Shown: positions 14,223-23,483 of the stretch, in pieces
Position numbering within the stretch: position 1 is the first letter of the stretch
Layout: every line of letters begins with the position of its first letter
Origin: an uncultured Eubacteriales bacterium
Lineage (GTDB): Bacteria; Bacillota; Clostridia; Lachnospirales; Lachnospiraceae
Assembly (NCBI GenBank): GCA_900316755.1
Contig: ONED01000023.1
Location: forward strand, 1 to 33,622
Reading direction: 5' to 3'
Length of the DNA stretch: 33,622 nucleotides
The notes under the pieces: model-generated
Seen by the model: the letters and a program-made list of their open reading frames with translations, nothing else
What the model was told of the DNA's origin: nothing
Databases searched by the model: none
Position numbers and translations under genes: made by a program

Positions 14223-15617
14223 ATGGCGCAATTATGGGGTGGGCGTTTCACCAAAGAGACAGACAAATTAGTATATCAGTTTAATGCATCGATTTCATTT
14301 GACCGGAAATTCTATGCCCAGGATATCCGGGGGAGTATGGCACACGTGAAGATGCTTGCGAAACAGGGCATTTTGACAAAAGAGGAAAAGGAGCAGATTC
14401 TTTCCGGACTTCAGGGAATTCTGGAGGATGTGGATGCAGGAAGATTGGAAATTTCGGATAAATATGAGGATATTCACAGCTTTGTGGAAGCCACGCTAAT
14501 CGACCGCATCGGAGAAGCGGGGAAAAAGCTGCATACCGGGAGAAGCCGCAATGATCAGGTGGCCTTGGATATGAAGCTTTATACACGGGATGAGATTCGG
14601 GAAGTCGATGGGCTGTTGAAAGAGCTTTTAAAGGTTCTTTTGACGATTATGAAAGAGAATACAGAGACATTCATGCCCGGTTTTACGCACCTTCAGAAGG
14701 CGCAGCCGATTACACTGGCACACCATATGGGCGCCTATTTTGAAATGTTCAGGCGTGACCGTTCCAGATTATATGATATTTATGAGCGGATGAATTACTG
14801 TCCGCTTGGCTCCGGGGCACTTGCAGGAACCACTTATCCGTTGGACAGGGCATATACGGCCGAACTGCTTGAATTTTACGGACCGACGCGAAACAGCATG
14901 GATTCGGTGGCTGACCGAGATTATCTGATTGAATTTTTAGCGGCACTTTCCACCGTAATGATGCATTTGAGCCGGTTTTCGGAGGAAGTGATTCTCTGGA
15001 ATTCGAATGAATACCAGTTTGTGGAGATTGATGATGCATACAGCACCGGAAGCAGCATCATGCCGCAGAAGAAGAATCCCGATATCGCGGAACTGGTGCG
15101 CGGAAAGACGGGGCGCGTTTATGGAGCACTGCTTTCACTTCTGACGACTATGAAGGGGATTCCGCTTGCGTATAACAAGGATATGCAGGAAGACAAAGAA
15201 TGGACCTTTGATGCGATGGATACCGCAAAAGGTTGTATCGCATTATTTACAGGTATGCTTCGCACGATGAAATTCCGTCGGGAAAGGATGGAAGATAGTG
15301 CAAAAAATGGATTTACCAACGCGACAGATGCAGCCGATTATCTGGTAAATCGTGGGGTACCTTTCCGGGATGCCCATGGAATTGTGGGACAGCTTGTACT
15401 ATACTGCATTGAAAAGAATGCGGCATTGGATGATCTGTCTCTGGAAGAATACAGAGCCGTTTCCCCCGTATTTGAGGAAGATATTTATGATGCCATCAGC
15501 CTGAAAACCTGTGTGGAGAAACGTATGACAGTAGGTGCACCGGGGCAGGCGGCAATGGAAAAAGTGATTGCAGTTTATGAGGATTATTTAAGAGATTCCG
15601 AAAAAACACTTGCATAA
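14223..15617 (+). CDS. argH: Argininosuccinate lyase
   Basis: ArgH splits argininosuccinate into arginine and fumarate, the last step of arginine synthesis. The 464-residue length is typical. The opening MAQLWGGRF, HTGRSRNDQVALD (104-116), the catalytic His156 in GFTHLQKAQP and the superfamily signature GSSIMPQKKNPD (276-287) are all present. The signature loop carries the catalytic serine. It starts two bases after queH with AGAGGAA upstream and is followed by asd after 68 bases. argG, its usual partner, is not in the window. Confidence 0.97.
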   Translation: MAQLWGGRFTKETDKLVYQFNASISFDRKFYAQDIRGSMAHVKMLAKQGILTKEEKEQILSGLQGILEDVDAGRLEISDKYEDIHSFVEATLIDRIGEAGKKLHTGRSRNDQVALDMKLYTRDEIREVDGLLKELLKVLLTIMKENTETFMPGFTHLQKAQPITLAHHMGAYFEMFRRDRSRLYDIYERMNYCPLGSGALAGTTYPLDRAYTAELLEFYGPTRNSMDSVADRDYLIEFLAALSTVMMHLSRFSEEVILWNSNEYQFVEIDDAYSTGSSIMPQKKNPDIAELVRGKTGRVYGALLSLLTTMKGIPLAYNKDMQEDKEWTFDAMDTAKGCIALFTGMLRTMKFRRERMEDSAKNGFTNATDAADYLVNRGVPFRDAHGIVGQLVLYCIEKNAALDDLSLEEYRAVSPVFEEDIYDAISLKTCVEKRMTVGAPGQAAMEKVIAVYEDYLRDSEKTLA

Positions 15618-15623
15618 TCGGAG

Positions 15624-15641
15624 AAAATGTTATAACATTTT
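15624..15641. repeat. Perfect 18-bp palindrome between argH and asd
   Basis: AAAATGTTATAACATTTT reads the same on both strands. It lies 7 bases after the argH stop and 45 bases before asd. It could be a weak transcript end or a repressor operator. No promoter boxes are clear around it. Confidence 0.5.
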
Positions 15642-15685
15642 AAATCAATGAAAACACAGTACATAGGAGAGTTGAGGAGATTATC

Positions 15686-16771
15686 ATGAATCAGAAGTTA
15701 AAAGTCGGTATTCTTGGAGCAACGGGGATGGTAGGACAGCGTTTTATTTCACTGCTGGAGAATCATCCGTGGTATGAGGTAGTGACAGTGGCAGCCAGCC
15801 CGAGATCAGCCGGTAAAACATATGAAGAAGCAGTCGGAGATCGTTGGAAGATGAAGGCTCCAATGCCGGAAGGTGTAAAGAAATTGGTGGTTGCCAATGT
15901 AAATGAAGTGGAAAAGGTAGCAGCCGGTGTGGATTTTGTATTCAGTGCCGTAGATATGACGAAAGAGGAAATCCGTGCAATTGAGGATGCGTATGCGAAG
16001 ACGGAGACTCCGGTCGTTTCCAATAACAGCGCTCATCGCTGGACGCCGGACGTTCCGATGGTAGTACCGGAAATTAATCCGGAGCATTTTGAAGTAATTG
16101 AAGCACAACGGAAACGTCTTGGCACGAAGAGAGGATTTGTAGCGGTGAAGCCAAACTGCTCGATTCAAAGCTATGCACCGGTTTTGACGGCATGGAAGGA
16201 ATTTGAGCCGACGGAGGTTGTTGCGACGACGTATCAGGCAATTTCCGGTGCCGGAAAGACATTTAAAGACTGGCCGGAGATGGAGGGCAATATTATTCCA
16301 TACATCGGCGGCGAAGAGGAAAAGAGCGAGCAGGAGCCGCTTCGTATCTGGGGAAAAGTAGTTGACGGACAAATCGTAAAAGCGGAGAAGCCGGTTATTA
16401 CGACACAGTGTATCCGTGTTCCTGTATTAGACGGACATACCGCTGCGGTATTTGTAAAATTTGCGAAAAAACCGACCAAGGAGGAGTTGATTGACCGTCT
16501 TGTAAACTTTAAAGGGCTTCCGCAGGAGTTAGAGCTCCCGAGTGCACCAAAGCAGTTTATCCAGTATCTGGAGGAGGACAACCGGCCACAGGTGAGCTTA
16601 GATGTGAATTTTGAAAGAGGTATGGGTATTTCTGTCGGCCGTATCCGAGAAGACAGTGTGTATGATTTCAAATTCGTGGGATTGTCGCACAACACGGTGA
16701 GAGGAGCTGCGGGAGGAGCAATTCTCTGTGCAGAGACCCTGACTGCAAAAGGGTATATTCAGGCAAAATAG
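15686..16771 (+). CDS. asd: Aspartate-semialdehyde dehydrogenase (archaeal/fungal-like type)
   Basis: Asd reduces aspartyl phosphate to aspartate semialdehyde, feeding lysine, diaminopimelate, threonine and methionine synthesis. The 361-residue protein begins with the NADP-binding GILGATGMVGQRF (8-20). The catalytic cysteine is Cys158 in KPNCSIQS, and the active-site histidine is His251 in VPVLDGHTAAVF. The segment SNNSAHRWTPDVPMVVPEIN (112-131) is characteristic of the branch first described in archaea and fungi, which is also common in Clostridia. GAGGAG lies six bases before the ATG. A hairpin terminator follows. Confidence 0.95.
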   Translation: MNQKLKVGILGATGMVGQRFISLLENHPWYEVVTVAASPRSAGKTYEEAVGDRWKMKAPMPEGVKKLVVANVNEVEKVAAGVDFVFSAVDMTKEEIRAIEDAYAKTETPVVSNNSAHRWTPDVPMVVPEINPEHFEVIEAQRKRLGTKRGFVAVKPNCSIQSYAPVLTAWKEFEPTEVVATTYQAISGAGKTFKDWPEMEGNIIPYIGGEEEKSEQEPLRIWGKVVDGQIVKAEKPVITTQCIRVPVLDGHTAAVFVKFAKKPTKEELIDRLVNFKGLPQELELPSAPKQFIQYLEEDNRPQVSLDVNFERGMGISVGRIREDSVYDFKFVGLSHNTVRGAAGGAILCAETLTAKGYIQAK

Positions 16772-16788
16772 AAATGGAAAGAATGTGA

Positions 16789-16834
16789 AAAATGTCAGGA
16801 GAGAAATTGACTTCCCTCCTGACATTTTGTTATA
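16789..16834 (+). terminator. Terminator after asd
   Basis: A perfect 13-bp stem (16789-16801 with 16816-16828) encloses a 14-base loop and ends in TTTTGTTAT. It lies 17 bases after the asd stop. The ppk promoter overlaps its loop and 3' arm. Confidence 0.72.
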
Positions 16835-16836
16835 CT
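16807..16836 (+). promoter_or_regulatory. Promoter of ppk, nested in the asd terminator
   Basis: TTGACT at 16807-16812 lies in the loop of the terminator hairpin, and TATACT at 16831-16836 follows after an 18-base spacer. Transcription would start near 16843, 24 bases before the ppk start codon. Confidence 0.72.
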
Positions 16837-16866
16837 AAGCAGAGAGAAGAAAATGGGGTGATTTAC

Positions 16867-18975
16867 ATGGGAAAAAAAGCAGTGAATTATACACAAAACC
16901 GGGAATTATCGTGGCTTCGTTTTAATCAGCGCGTTCTGGAAGAGGCACAGGATTTGACCGTGCCCCTGTTAGAACGGATGAAGTTTGTAGCTATTTTTAC
17001 AAGTAATCTGGATGAATTTTTTATGATTCGTGTCGGAAGTCTGTATGATATGGTGATGCTGGAGGACCCGGCTGTCGACAAACGTTCCGGCATGGATGCA
17101 AAGCAGCAGCTTGAGGCAATTTATGATGCGATGGTTCCGCTATATAAGGAGCGAGATCGTACATACAATGCGATTAAGAAGCAGTTACACCCTTACGGAG
17201 TATGTGGTCTCTCATTGAAAGAACTGGAGCCCTCTGAGAAGAAATTCGTGAAGAAATATTTTAAAGAGCAGGTGCTTCCGGTGTTGTCGCCGCAGATTGT
17301 GGATGCAAATCATCCGTTTCCGCATCTGTTAAACAAAGAGTTATATGTGATTGCAAATTTAAAGCATGAGGATACGTCGATGCTGGGGATTGTTCCGGTG
17401 CCCCAGTTTATCTCGGATATTTTGTATCTGCCGGGACATGATATCCGTTATATTCGTATGGAAAAGGTGATTATGGAGTATCTGGATTTGATTTTTGAAC
17501 AATATGATATCACGGATCCAAATTATGTGTGTGTGACGAGGAATGCAGATATTTCTCCGGATGACGAGGCGTTTGATGAAAATGAGGATTTCCGTTATCG
17601 GATGAAACAGACCCTTCATAAACGTCGGAAAATGGCGGCGGTGCGGCTGGAGATTGCAAATCCGCTTCCGAAAGAGATGGAAAAGTATCTGTGCGAGAAA
17701 CTGCACCTGACTCCAAAGCAGATATTCCGTACCAAGGTTCCGATGAAGCTGGATTATATATTCTCTATTATAGGGAAACTGCCGGATTCCATGAAGCGTT
17801 CTCTGGTGGATGAACCATTTTCGCCACAGCCATCCCGTATGTTGCAGGATGGGAGCGTGATGAAGCAGGTAAAGAAGAAGGATATTCTGCTGTCTTATCC
17901 ATATGAAAGTATGGAGCCGTTTTTGCAGCTTATAAAGGAAGCCTCTGTGGATCCGAATGTTATGACGATTAAGATTACCATTTACCGTCTTGCAAAGAAA
18001 ACCAGACTGGTGGAGTATCTTTGTGCCGCGGCAGAGAATGGAAAAGAAGTTACGGTACTGATTGAACTTCGGGCGAGATTTGACGAGCAGAATAATATTG
18101 ACTGGTCAGAACGGCTGGAAGAAGCCGGCTGTCGGGTAATCTATGGCTTTGAGGGATATAAAGTGCATTCCAAAATCTGTCAGATTACGTATCGGAACCG
18201 AAATGAAATCCAATATATTACACAGATTGGAACCGGGAATTATAACGAAAAGACGGCGGCGATGTATACGGATGTTTCGCTTATGACTGCAGACCGTGAG
18301 ATTGGGGAGGATGCGTCCACCTTTTTTAAGAATATGTCGATTGGTAATCTGGAGGGAAGCTACCGGCATTTGCTCGTATCGCCTATGAGTCTGAAAAAAT
18401 CGGTTTTGGATATGATTGACGAAGAGATTCAAAAAGGAGAAAAAGGCCGGATTATCATGAAGATGAATTCGGTCACAGACTGGGATTTTATTGAAAAGAT
18501 TGCAGAAGCTTCTCGTGCGGGAGTTAAGATTGACCTTATTGTACGGGGAATTTGCTGTATTTTGCCGGGAGTAGAAGGGGAGACAGAGAATCTTTCCGTC
18601 ACCAGTATTGTAGGCCGCTTTTTGGAGCATGCGCGTATTTTCAGTTTTGGTACAGGAAACGAACAGAAAATGTACATCGGTTCTGCAGATATGATGACGC
18701 GAAATACGGAGAAGCGTGTGGAAGTGGCATGCCCGATTTTCGATTCTGCAATCAAAGAGCGATTGAACGGGATGCTGGAAATCATGTTGGCGGACAACAC
18801 GAAAGCCAGAAGGATGCAAAACGACGGCAGTTATGTCCGAAAAGAAACGACGGGGGAAGAAGTGACCGCACAGGAGGTTTTCATGAAAGAGGCACTTGAG
18901 TCCACACAAAAACGGGAAAAAGGAAAATTGTCGTGGGCAGAGCGTCTTGCGCAGTTTTTTAGCCGTGGAAAGTAG
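16867..18975 (+). CDS. ppk1: Polyphosphate kinase 1
   Basis: PPK1 reversibly builds long-chain polyphosphate from ATP. The 702-residue length and domain order match the family: an N-terminal domain starting NRELSWLRFNQRVLEEA, a head domain, and two phospholipase-D-like catalytic domains. The histidine that becomes phosphorylated is His434 in KVHSKICQ, and the second active-site histidine is His588 in LEHARIF, almost the same positions as in the E. coli enzyme. A longer frame from 16792 would include the terminator hairpin and is rejected; ATG 16867 follows GGGGTG by seven bases. topB follows after 18 bases, so the two may be co-transcribed. Confidence 0.96.
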   Translation: MGKKAVNYTQNRELSWLRFNQRVLEEAQDLTVPLLERMKFVAIFTSNLDEFFMIRVGSLYDMVMLEDPAVDKRSGMDAKQQLEAIYDAMVPLYKERDRTYNAIKKQLHPYGVCGLSLKELEPSEKKFVKKYFKEQVLPVLSPQIVDANHPFPHLLNKELYVIANLKHEDTSMLGIVPVPQFISDILYLPGHDIRYIRMEKVIMEYLDLIFEQYDITDPNYVCVTRNADISPDDEAFDENEDFRYRMKQTLHKRRKMAAVRLEIANPLPKEMEKYLCEKLHLTPKQIFRTKVPMKLDYIFSIIGKLPDSMKRSLVDEPFSPQPSRMLQDGSVMKQVKKKDILLSYPYESMEPFLQLIKEASVDPNVMTIKITIYRLAKKTRLVEYLCAAAENGKEVTVLIELRARFDEQNNIDWSERLEEAGCRVIYGFEGYKVHSKICQITYRNRNEIQYITQIGTGNYNEKTAAMYTDVSLMTADREIGEDASTFFKNMSIGNLEGSYRHLLVSPMSLKKSVLDMIDEEIQKGEKGRIIMKMNSVTDWDFIEKIAEASRAGVKIDLIVRGICCILPGVEGETENLSVTSIVGRFLEHARIFSFGTGNEQKMYIGSADMMTRNTEKRVEVACPIFDSAIKERLNGMLEIMLADNTKARRMQNDGSYVRKETTGEEVTAQEVFMKEALESTQKREKGKLSWAERLAQFFSRGK

Positions 18976-18993
18976 AAGGAATATCTATTATTT

Positions 18994-20973
18994 ATGGGAA
19001 AATCAGTATATATTGCGGAGAAGCCCAGTGTGGCACAGGAATTCGCAAAAGTATTAAAACTAAATACAAGAAGGAAGGACGGATATCTGGAGGGAGAGGA
19101 AGCAATCGTGACATGGTGTGTGGGACATCTTGTTACGATGAGTTATCCGGAAGCCTACGATGAAAAATACAAAAAATGGAATCTGGAGACGCTTCCGTTT
19201 CTTCCGAAAGAATTTAAGTATGAGGTGATTCCGGAGGTCGAAAAACAATTCCGGATAGTCAGCGGTCTTTTGAACCGTTCCGATGTAGAAACCATCTATG
19301 TCTGTACCGACTCGGGACGGGAGGGAGAATATATCTATCGTCTGGTGGAGCAGATGGCGGGCGTTCATGGAAAACAGCGAAAGCGGGTCTGGATTGATTC
19401 TCAAACGGAGGAGGAGATTCTGCGTGGAATCCGGGAAGCGAAAGATTTGTCAGAGTATGACAATCTGTCTGCATCTGCCTATCTTCGTGCCAAAGAAGAT
19501 TATCTGATGGGAATCAATTTCTCCAGACTTCTTACGCTGAAGTATGGGAGCAGTATTTCGAACTATTTAAATACAAAATATACCGTGCTTTCTGTGGGAA
19601 GGGTAATGACCTGTGTACTTGGTATGGTTGTCAGAAGAGAGCGGGAGATTCGGGAGTTTGTAAAAACTCCTTTTTATCGTGTGGTGAGTACAACAAGTGC
19701 CGGGAGCAGTTCGTTTGAGAGTGAATGGAAAGCTGTGAAAGGCTCTAACTATTTTGAAAGTCCGCTGCTCTATAAAGAGAATGGGTTTCAAAAGCGGGAA
19801 ACGGCAGAAGCATTGATTACATATCTGAAAGAGGAAGAACCGCTTTCCTGCAAACTCATTGCCGTAGAAAGAAAGCAGGAGAAGAAGAATCCACCGCTTC
19901 TGTTTAATCTGGCAGAGCTTCAGAATGAGTGTTCCAAACGGTTTAAAATCAGCCCGGACGAAACACTCCGTATCGCACAGGAATTGTATGAGAAGAAGCT
20001 GGTCACCTATCCAAGAACGGATGCCAGAGTATTATCGAGTGCAGTTGCAAAGGAAATTCATAAAAATCTGAACGGGCTTTCAAAATATGATATGGCCGCT
20101 CCGTATTTACAGGATATTCTCCGGTTCGGCAGCCATAAAAGCCTGGTCAAAAGCCGGTATGTGAATGATAAGCAGATAACGGACCACTATGCACTGATTC
20201 CGACAGGCCAGGGACTATCTGCACTTTCCGGTGTGTCTCATACGGCGAAACAGGTATATGATACGATAGTAAGGCGTTTTTTGAGTATTTTTTACCCTCC
20301 GGCAGTATATCATAAAGTGAGTATCACAACGCAGAGAAAGGAAGAACAGTTCTTTGCCAACTTTAAAGTGCTGAGTGAGGAAGGCTATCTGAAAGTGGCA
20401 GGTGTAGGAAATGACAGCAGTGTGGATGCCGGGCTTTTTGAGGCAGTGAAGCAGCTTCGGAAAGGGGACGATTTAAACATACAGGAGCTTGCGGTCAAAG
20501 AGGGGGAAACTTCGCCTCCAAAACGTTATAATTCAGGCTCTATGATTCTGGCCATGGAAAATGCGGGACAGCTCATTGAAGATGAAGAGCTTCGCGCACA
20601 GATCAAAGGAAGCGGAATCGGTACCAGTGCTACACGGGCAGAAATTCTAAAAAAACTGATTCATATTAAATATCTTGCACTGAATAAAAAAACGCAGGTG
20701 ATTACTCCCACACTTTTGGGGGAAATGATTTTTGATGTGGTATCTCATTCTATTCGTTCTCTTCTGAATCCGGAGTTGACGGCAAGCTGGGAAAAGGGAC
20801 TAACTTACGTTGCTGAAGGTCAGATTACATCAGAAGAATATATGAAAAAATTAGAACATTTTATTGCAAGCCGCACCAGTGGTGTGCTAGGATTAAAGAA
20901 TCAATACCAGCTTAGAAGTTGTTATGATAAAGCGGCTGTGTATTATAAAAATGAGAAAAAGGGAGGAAAATAA
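18994..20973 (+). CDS. topB: DNA topoisomerase III (type IA)
   Basis: Topoisomerase III cuts and passes single DNA strands, helping to resolve recombination and replication intermediates. The 659-residue protein begins with the Toprim domain: VYIAEKPSVAQEFAKVL with the acidic residue after IAE, and CTDSGREGEYIYR near residue 107. The catalytic tyrosine is Tyr339 in VTYPRTDARVL. The length matches TopB; there is no obvious zinc-finger tail. The start ATG is rather distant (about 12 bases) from AAGGAA. Clostridia often carry accessory topB copies on mobile elements, but here it sits in core genes. Confidence 0.94.
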   Translation: MGKSVYIAEKPSVAQEFAKVLKLNTRRKDGYLEGEEAIVTWCVGHLVTMSYPEAYDEKYKKWNLETLPFLPKEFKYEVIPEVEKQFRIVSGLLNRSDVETIYVCTDSGREGEYIYRLVEQMAGVHGKQRKRVWIDSQTEEEILRGIREAKDLSEYDNLSASAYLRAKEDYLMGINFSRLLTLKYGSSISNYLNTKYTVLSVGRVMTCVLGMVVRREREIREFVKTPFYRVVSTTSAGSSSFESEWKAVKGSNYFESPLLYKENGFQKRETAEALITYLKEEEPLSCKLIAVERKQEKKNPPLLFNLAELQNECSKRFKISPDETLRIAQELYEKKLVTYPRTDARVLSSAVAKEIHKNLNGLSKYDMAAPYLQDILRFGSHKSLVKSRYVNDKQITDHYALIPTGQGLSALSGVSHTAKQVYDTIVRRFLSIFYPPAVYHKVSITTQRKEEQFFANFKVLSEEGYLKVAGVGNDSSVDAGLFEAVKQLRKGDDLNIQELAVKEGETSPPKRYNSGSMILAMENAGQLIEDEELRAQIKGSGIGTSATRAEILKKLIHIKYLALNKKTQVITPTLLGEMIFDVVSHSIRSLLNPELTASWEKGLTYVAEGQITSEEYMKKLEHFIASRTSGVLGLKNQYQLRSCYDKAAVYYKNEKKGGK

Positions 20974-20974
20974 A

Positions 20975-21643
20975 ATGATGGAGCAGTTGACTGTAAAAGC
21001 ACTTTATAATTTGGAGGAAACGATTGCGAAAGCTATTTTTGATGGTGTGACCTATCCGTGGGAGGTGCTTCCTAAAATCGGTGCATTTATTGTAGAGCTT
21101 GGGAATACACTTTCAGAGGAAGAATATGACAAAGTAGGAGACAATGTCTGGATTGCAAAGTCGGCAAAGGTTGCACCCAGCGCCTACATCAACGGACCGG
21201 CTATTATCGGGAAAGGAGCGGAGGTAAGACACTGCGCTTTTATCCGAGGAAACGCTATTGTGGGAGAAGGTGCGGTAGTAGGAAATTCTACCGAACTGAA
21301 AAATGTAATCTTGTTTAATAAGGTGCAGGTGCCGCACTATAATTATGTGGGAGATTCTGTTCTGGGCTACAAGGCGCATATGGGGGCAGGTTCCATTACT
21401 TCCAATGTGAAATCCGACAAAACGTTAACCACGGTAAAGACATCGGAGGGAGCAATTGAGACAGGACTGAAAAAATTTGGTGCAATGCTTGGGGATGAAG
21501 TGGAGGTCGGATGTGGCAGCGTACTGAATCCGGGTACGGTCATCGGAAGCCATACGAACATCTATCCGCTTTCCATGGTGAGAGAATTTGTTCCGGCAAA
21601 CAGTATTTATAAAAAACGCGGAGAAGTGGTCGAAAAATATTAA
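20975..21643 (+). CDS. Left-handed beta-helix acyltransferase resembling the GlmU C-terminal domain
   Basis: This 222-residue protein has hexapeptide repeats forming a left-handed beta-helix from about residue 54 to 205. The stretch VPHYNYVGDSVLGYKAHMGA (119-138) and following GSITSN resemble the acetyl-CoA-dependent domain of GlmU, including a histidine (His121) at the place of the catalytic one. The pyrophosphorylase domain of GlmU is absent; instead there is a short N-terminal helical part (1-53). It probably acylates a sugar or nucleotide-sugar, but the substrate is unknown. GGGAGG lies eight bases before the ATG, and topB ends one base earlier, so the pair is co-transcribed. Confidence 0.78.
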   Translation: MMEQLTVKALYNLEETIAKAIFDGVTYPWEVLPKIGAFIVELGNTLSEEEYDKVGDNVWIAKSAKVAPSAYINGPAIIGKGAEVRHCAFIRGNAIVGEGAVVGNSTELKNVILFNKVQVPHYNYVGDSVLGYKAHMGAGSITSNVKSDKTLTTVKTSEGAIETGLKKFGAMLGDEVEVGCGSVLNPGTVIGSHTNIYPLSMVREFVPANSIYKKRGEVVEKY

Positions 21644-21653
21644 ACGATTTCTT

Positions 21654-21682
21654 TTTACAACCGCTCCTTTTTATGGTATGCT
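21654..21682 (+). promoter_or_regulatory. Possible upstream promoter of recA
   Basis: TTTACA at 21654-21659 and TATGCT at 21677-21682 have a 17-base spacer. Each box matches the consensus at five of six positions. It would give a leader of about 90 bases that contains the SOS box. Confidence 0.5.
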
Positions 21683-21699
21683 ATAAGTCCATAATATTC

Positions 21700-21728
21700 T
21701 TGACAATCTGAAAAAAGTGTAATAGTAT
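21700..21728 (+). promoter_or_regulatory. Main promoter of recA
   Basis: A perfect TTGACA at 21700-21705 lies 17 bases from TAGTAT at 21723-21728, a weaker -10 box. The LexA site begins 12 bases after the -10 box, so a bound repressor would cover the transcription start. Confidence 0.65.
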
Positions 21729-21740
21729 AAGAATAGAAAA

Positions 21741-21754
21741 CGAACATTCGTTCG
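21741..21754. promoter_or_regulatory. LexA (DinR) SOS box in front of recA
   Basis: CGAACATTCGTTCG matches the known Gram-positive LexA consensus CGAACNNNNGTTYG at every fixed position. Its place just after the promoter predicts LexA repression of recA and induction on DNA damage. lexA itself is not in the window. Confidence 0.92.
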
Positions 21755-21777
21755 TGGTGAAAAAGGAGACAGGTGAA

Positions 21778-22794
21778 ATGGAAAATGAAGATAAAAAGAA
21801 AGCCTTAGATGCGGCGATTTCAAAATTGGAAAAGGATTTTGGAAAAGGAACCGTTATGAAGCTCGGAGATGCAAGCTCCCATATTTCAGTTGAGACAGTG
21901 CCAACAGGTTCTTTGAGTCTGGATATTGCACTTGGACTGGGAGGCGTGCCGAGAGGACGTGTGATAGAAGTGTATGGTCCGGAGTCCAGCGGAAAGACGA
22001 CGATTACCTTACATATGATTGCAGAAGTGCAAAAAAGAGGCGGAATCGCCGGATTTATTGATGCGGAGCATGCACTGGATCCGGTATATGCCAAAAATAT
22101 CGGTGTTAATATTGACGAACTGTATATTTCCCAGCCGGACAGCGGGGATCAGGCATTGGAGATTGCTGAGACGATGGCACGTTCCGGTGCGATGGATATT
22201 ATTGTAATTGACTCTGTTGCAGCATTGGTACCCCGTCAGGAGATTGATGGAGATATGGGAGATACCCATGTGGGTCTTCAGGCGAGACTGATGTCTCAGG
22301 CACTTCGTAAATTGACGCCGGTTATCAGTAAATCAAACTGTATTGTTGTGTTTATCAATCAGTTACGGGAAAAAGTAGGTGTGCTGTTTGGAAATCCGGA
22401 GACGACAACCGGTGGACGTGCACTGAAATTCTATGCGTCCGTCCGTATGGATGTCAGAAGAGCCGAGGCTTTAAAACAGAACGGGGAGACGGTCGGAAAC
22501 CATACCAAGGTGAAGATTGTGAAAAATAAGATTGCACCTCCGTTCAAAGAGGCGGAATTTGACATTATGTTTGGAAAAGGAATTTCCAGAGAAGGAGATA
22601 TTCTGGATTTGGCAGCTTCTATTGACGTTGTGAATAAAAGCGGGGCATGGTATGCGTACAATGGTGAGAAGATTGGACAGGGACGCGAAAATGCAAAGAC
22701 CTATCTGAGTACCCATCCGGAGGCCATGGATGAAATAGAGGCGAAGGTAAGAGCACACTATCACCTTGGAGATGCCGGCGAAGAGGAAGCATAG
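21778..22794 (+). CDS. recA: Recombinase RecA
   Basis: RecA forms filaments on single-stranded DNA, drives strand exchange and triggers LexA self-cleavage. The 338-residue protein has Walker A GPESSGKT at 67-74, the [10 protein letters not shown] and [10 protein letters not shown] (Walker B) segments, and the DNA-binding loop regions around [20 protein letters not shown] and [19 protein letters not shown]. The acidic C-terminus ends AGEEEA. A GTG at 21754 could extend the frame, but it overlaps the SOS box, and ATG 21778 follows AAGGAG by nine bases. recX starts one base after the stop. Confidence 0.98.
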   Translation: MENEDKKKALDAAISKLEKDFGKGTVMKLGDASSHISVETVPTGSLSLDIALGLGGVPRGRVIEVYGPESSGKTTITLHMIAEVQKRGGIAGFIDAEHALDPVYAKNIGVNIDELYISQPDSGDQALEIAETMARSGAMDIIVIDSVAALVPRQEIDGDMGDTHVGLQARLMSQALRKLTPVISKSNCIVVFINQLREKVGVLFGNPETTTGGRALKFYASVRMDVRRAEALKQNGETVGNHTKVKIVKNKIAPPFKEAEFDIMFGKGISREGDILDLAASIDVVNKSGAWYAYNGEKIGQGRENAKTYLSTHPEAMDEIEAKVRAHYHLGDAGEEEA

Positions 22795-22795
22795 G

Positions 22796-23410
22796 ATGAA
22801 GGTTACAGGACTGGAACCTATCAAGAAGACCAAGTGGAAAGTATATATAGACGAACAGTTTGCCTTTGTATTGTATAAAGGTGAGATAGTCCGTTATGAG
22901 ATACAGGAAGACAGGGAAATTTCCGAGGAGACCGTTGACCGGATAAAGACAGAGGTTTTGACGAAACGGGCAAAACGGCGGGCGTTGTATCTTTTGAGCC
23001 GGATGGAGCGCACGAGAGAGCAGCTCCGCCGGAGACTGGAGCAGGATTTCTATCCGGAGGATGTGGCGGAGTCTGCAATCCGGTATGTGGAATCCTTTGG
23101 CTACATTGGAGATGCGGATTATGCGAGACGCTACATTTCAAGCAGGCAAAGTACAAAAAGTGCGTGGGAAATGAAGATGGCTTTGCTTCAGAAGGGAATT
23201 GCAAAAGAAGAGGTCGAGCGTGCACTAAAGGAGTGCGCGCCCGAGCAAAAAGAGAGTGATACAATCCGCAGAATCCTTGAAAAAAAGCGGTTTTTTGCAG
23301 AGACAGCATCCGATGCGGAAAAGAAGAAAATGCAAGATTATCTCCTGCGAAAGGGGTTCCATTACGAAGAAATTCGACAAGTAATACAAGTTCCTTTTTG
23401 GAATACTTGA
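22796..23410 (+). CDS. recX: RecA regulator RecX
   Basis: RecX binds RecA filaments and limits or modulates their activity. The 204-residue protein has the three-helix repeat layout of the family: RALYLLSRMERTREQLRRRL (about 62-81), FYPEDVAESAIRYVESFGYIGDADYARRYI, and KGIAKEEVERAL. It starts one base after recA, with GAGGAAG six bases upstream. A longer frame inside recA is not needed. The recA-recX pair is standard and lets both respond to the same SOS signal. Confidence 0.94.
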   Translation: MKVTGLEPIKKTKWKVYIDEQFAFVLYKGEIVRYEIQEDREISEETVDRIKTEVLTKRAKRRALYLLSRMERTREQLRRRLEQDFYPEDVAESAIRYVESFGYIGDADYARRYISSRQSTKSAWEMKMALLQKGIAKEEVERALKECAPEQKESDTIRRILEKKRFFAETASDAEKKKMQDYLLRKGFHYEEIRQVIQVPFWNT

Positions 23411-23435
23411 CATAATTATTAAAATAGTATAAAAT
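23407..23435 (+). promoter_or_regulatory. Promoter of rny
   Basis: TTGACA at 23407-23412 overlaps the recX stop codon, and TAAAAT at 23430-23435 follows after 17 bases. RNase Y expression can thus be independent of the SOS-controlled recA-recX unit. Confidence 0.8.
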
Positions 23436-23483
23436 CTATATTGTTGTATTTGTACAATGAAAATTAAATGAGGAGGTGCTCCT

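Noticed and set aside
18106-18909. 267-residue minus-strand frame opposite ppk
   Set aside because: It lies wholly inside the conserved catalytic part of polyphosphate kinase and has no protein-like features.
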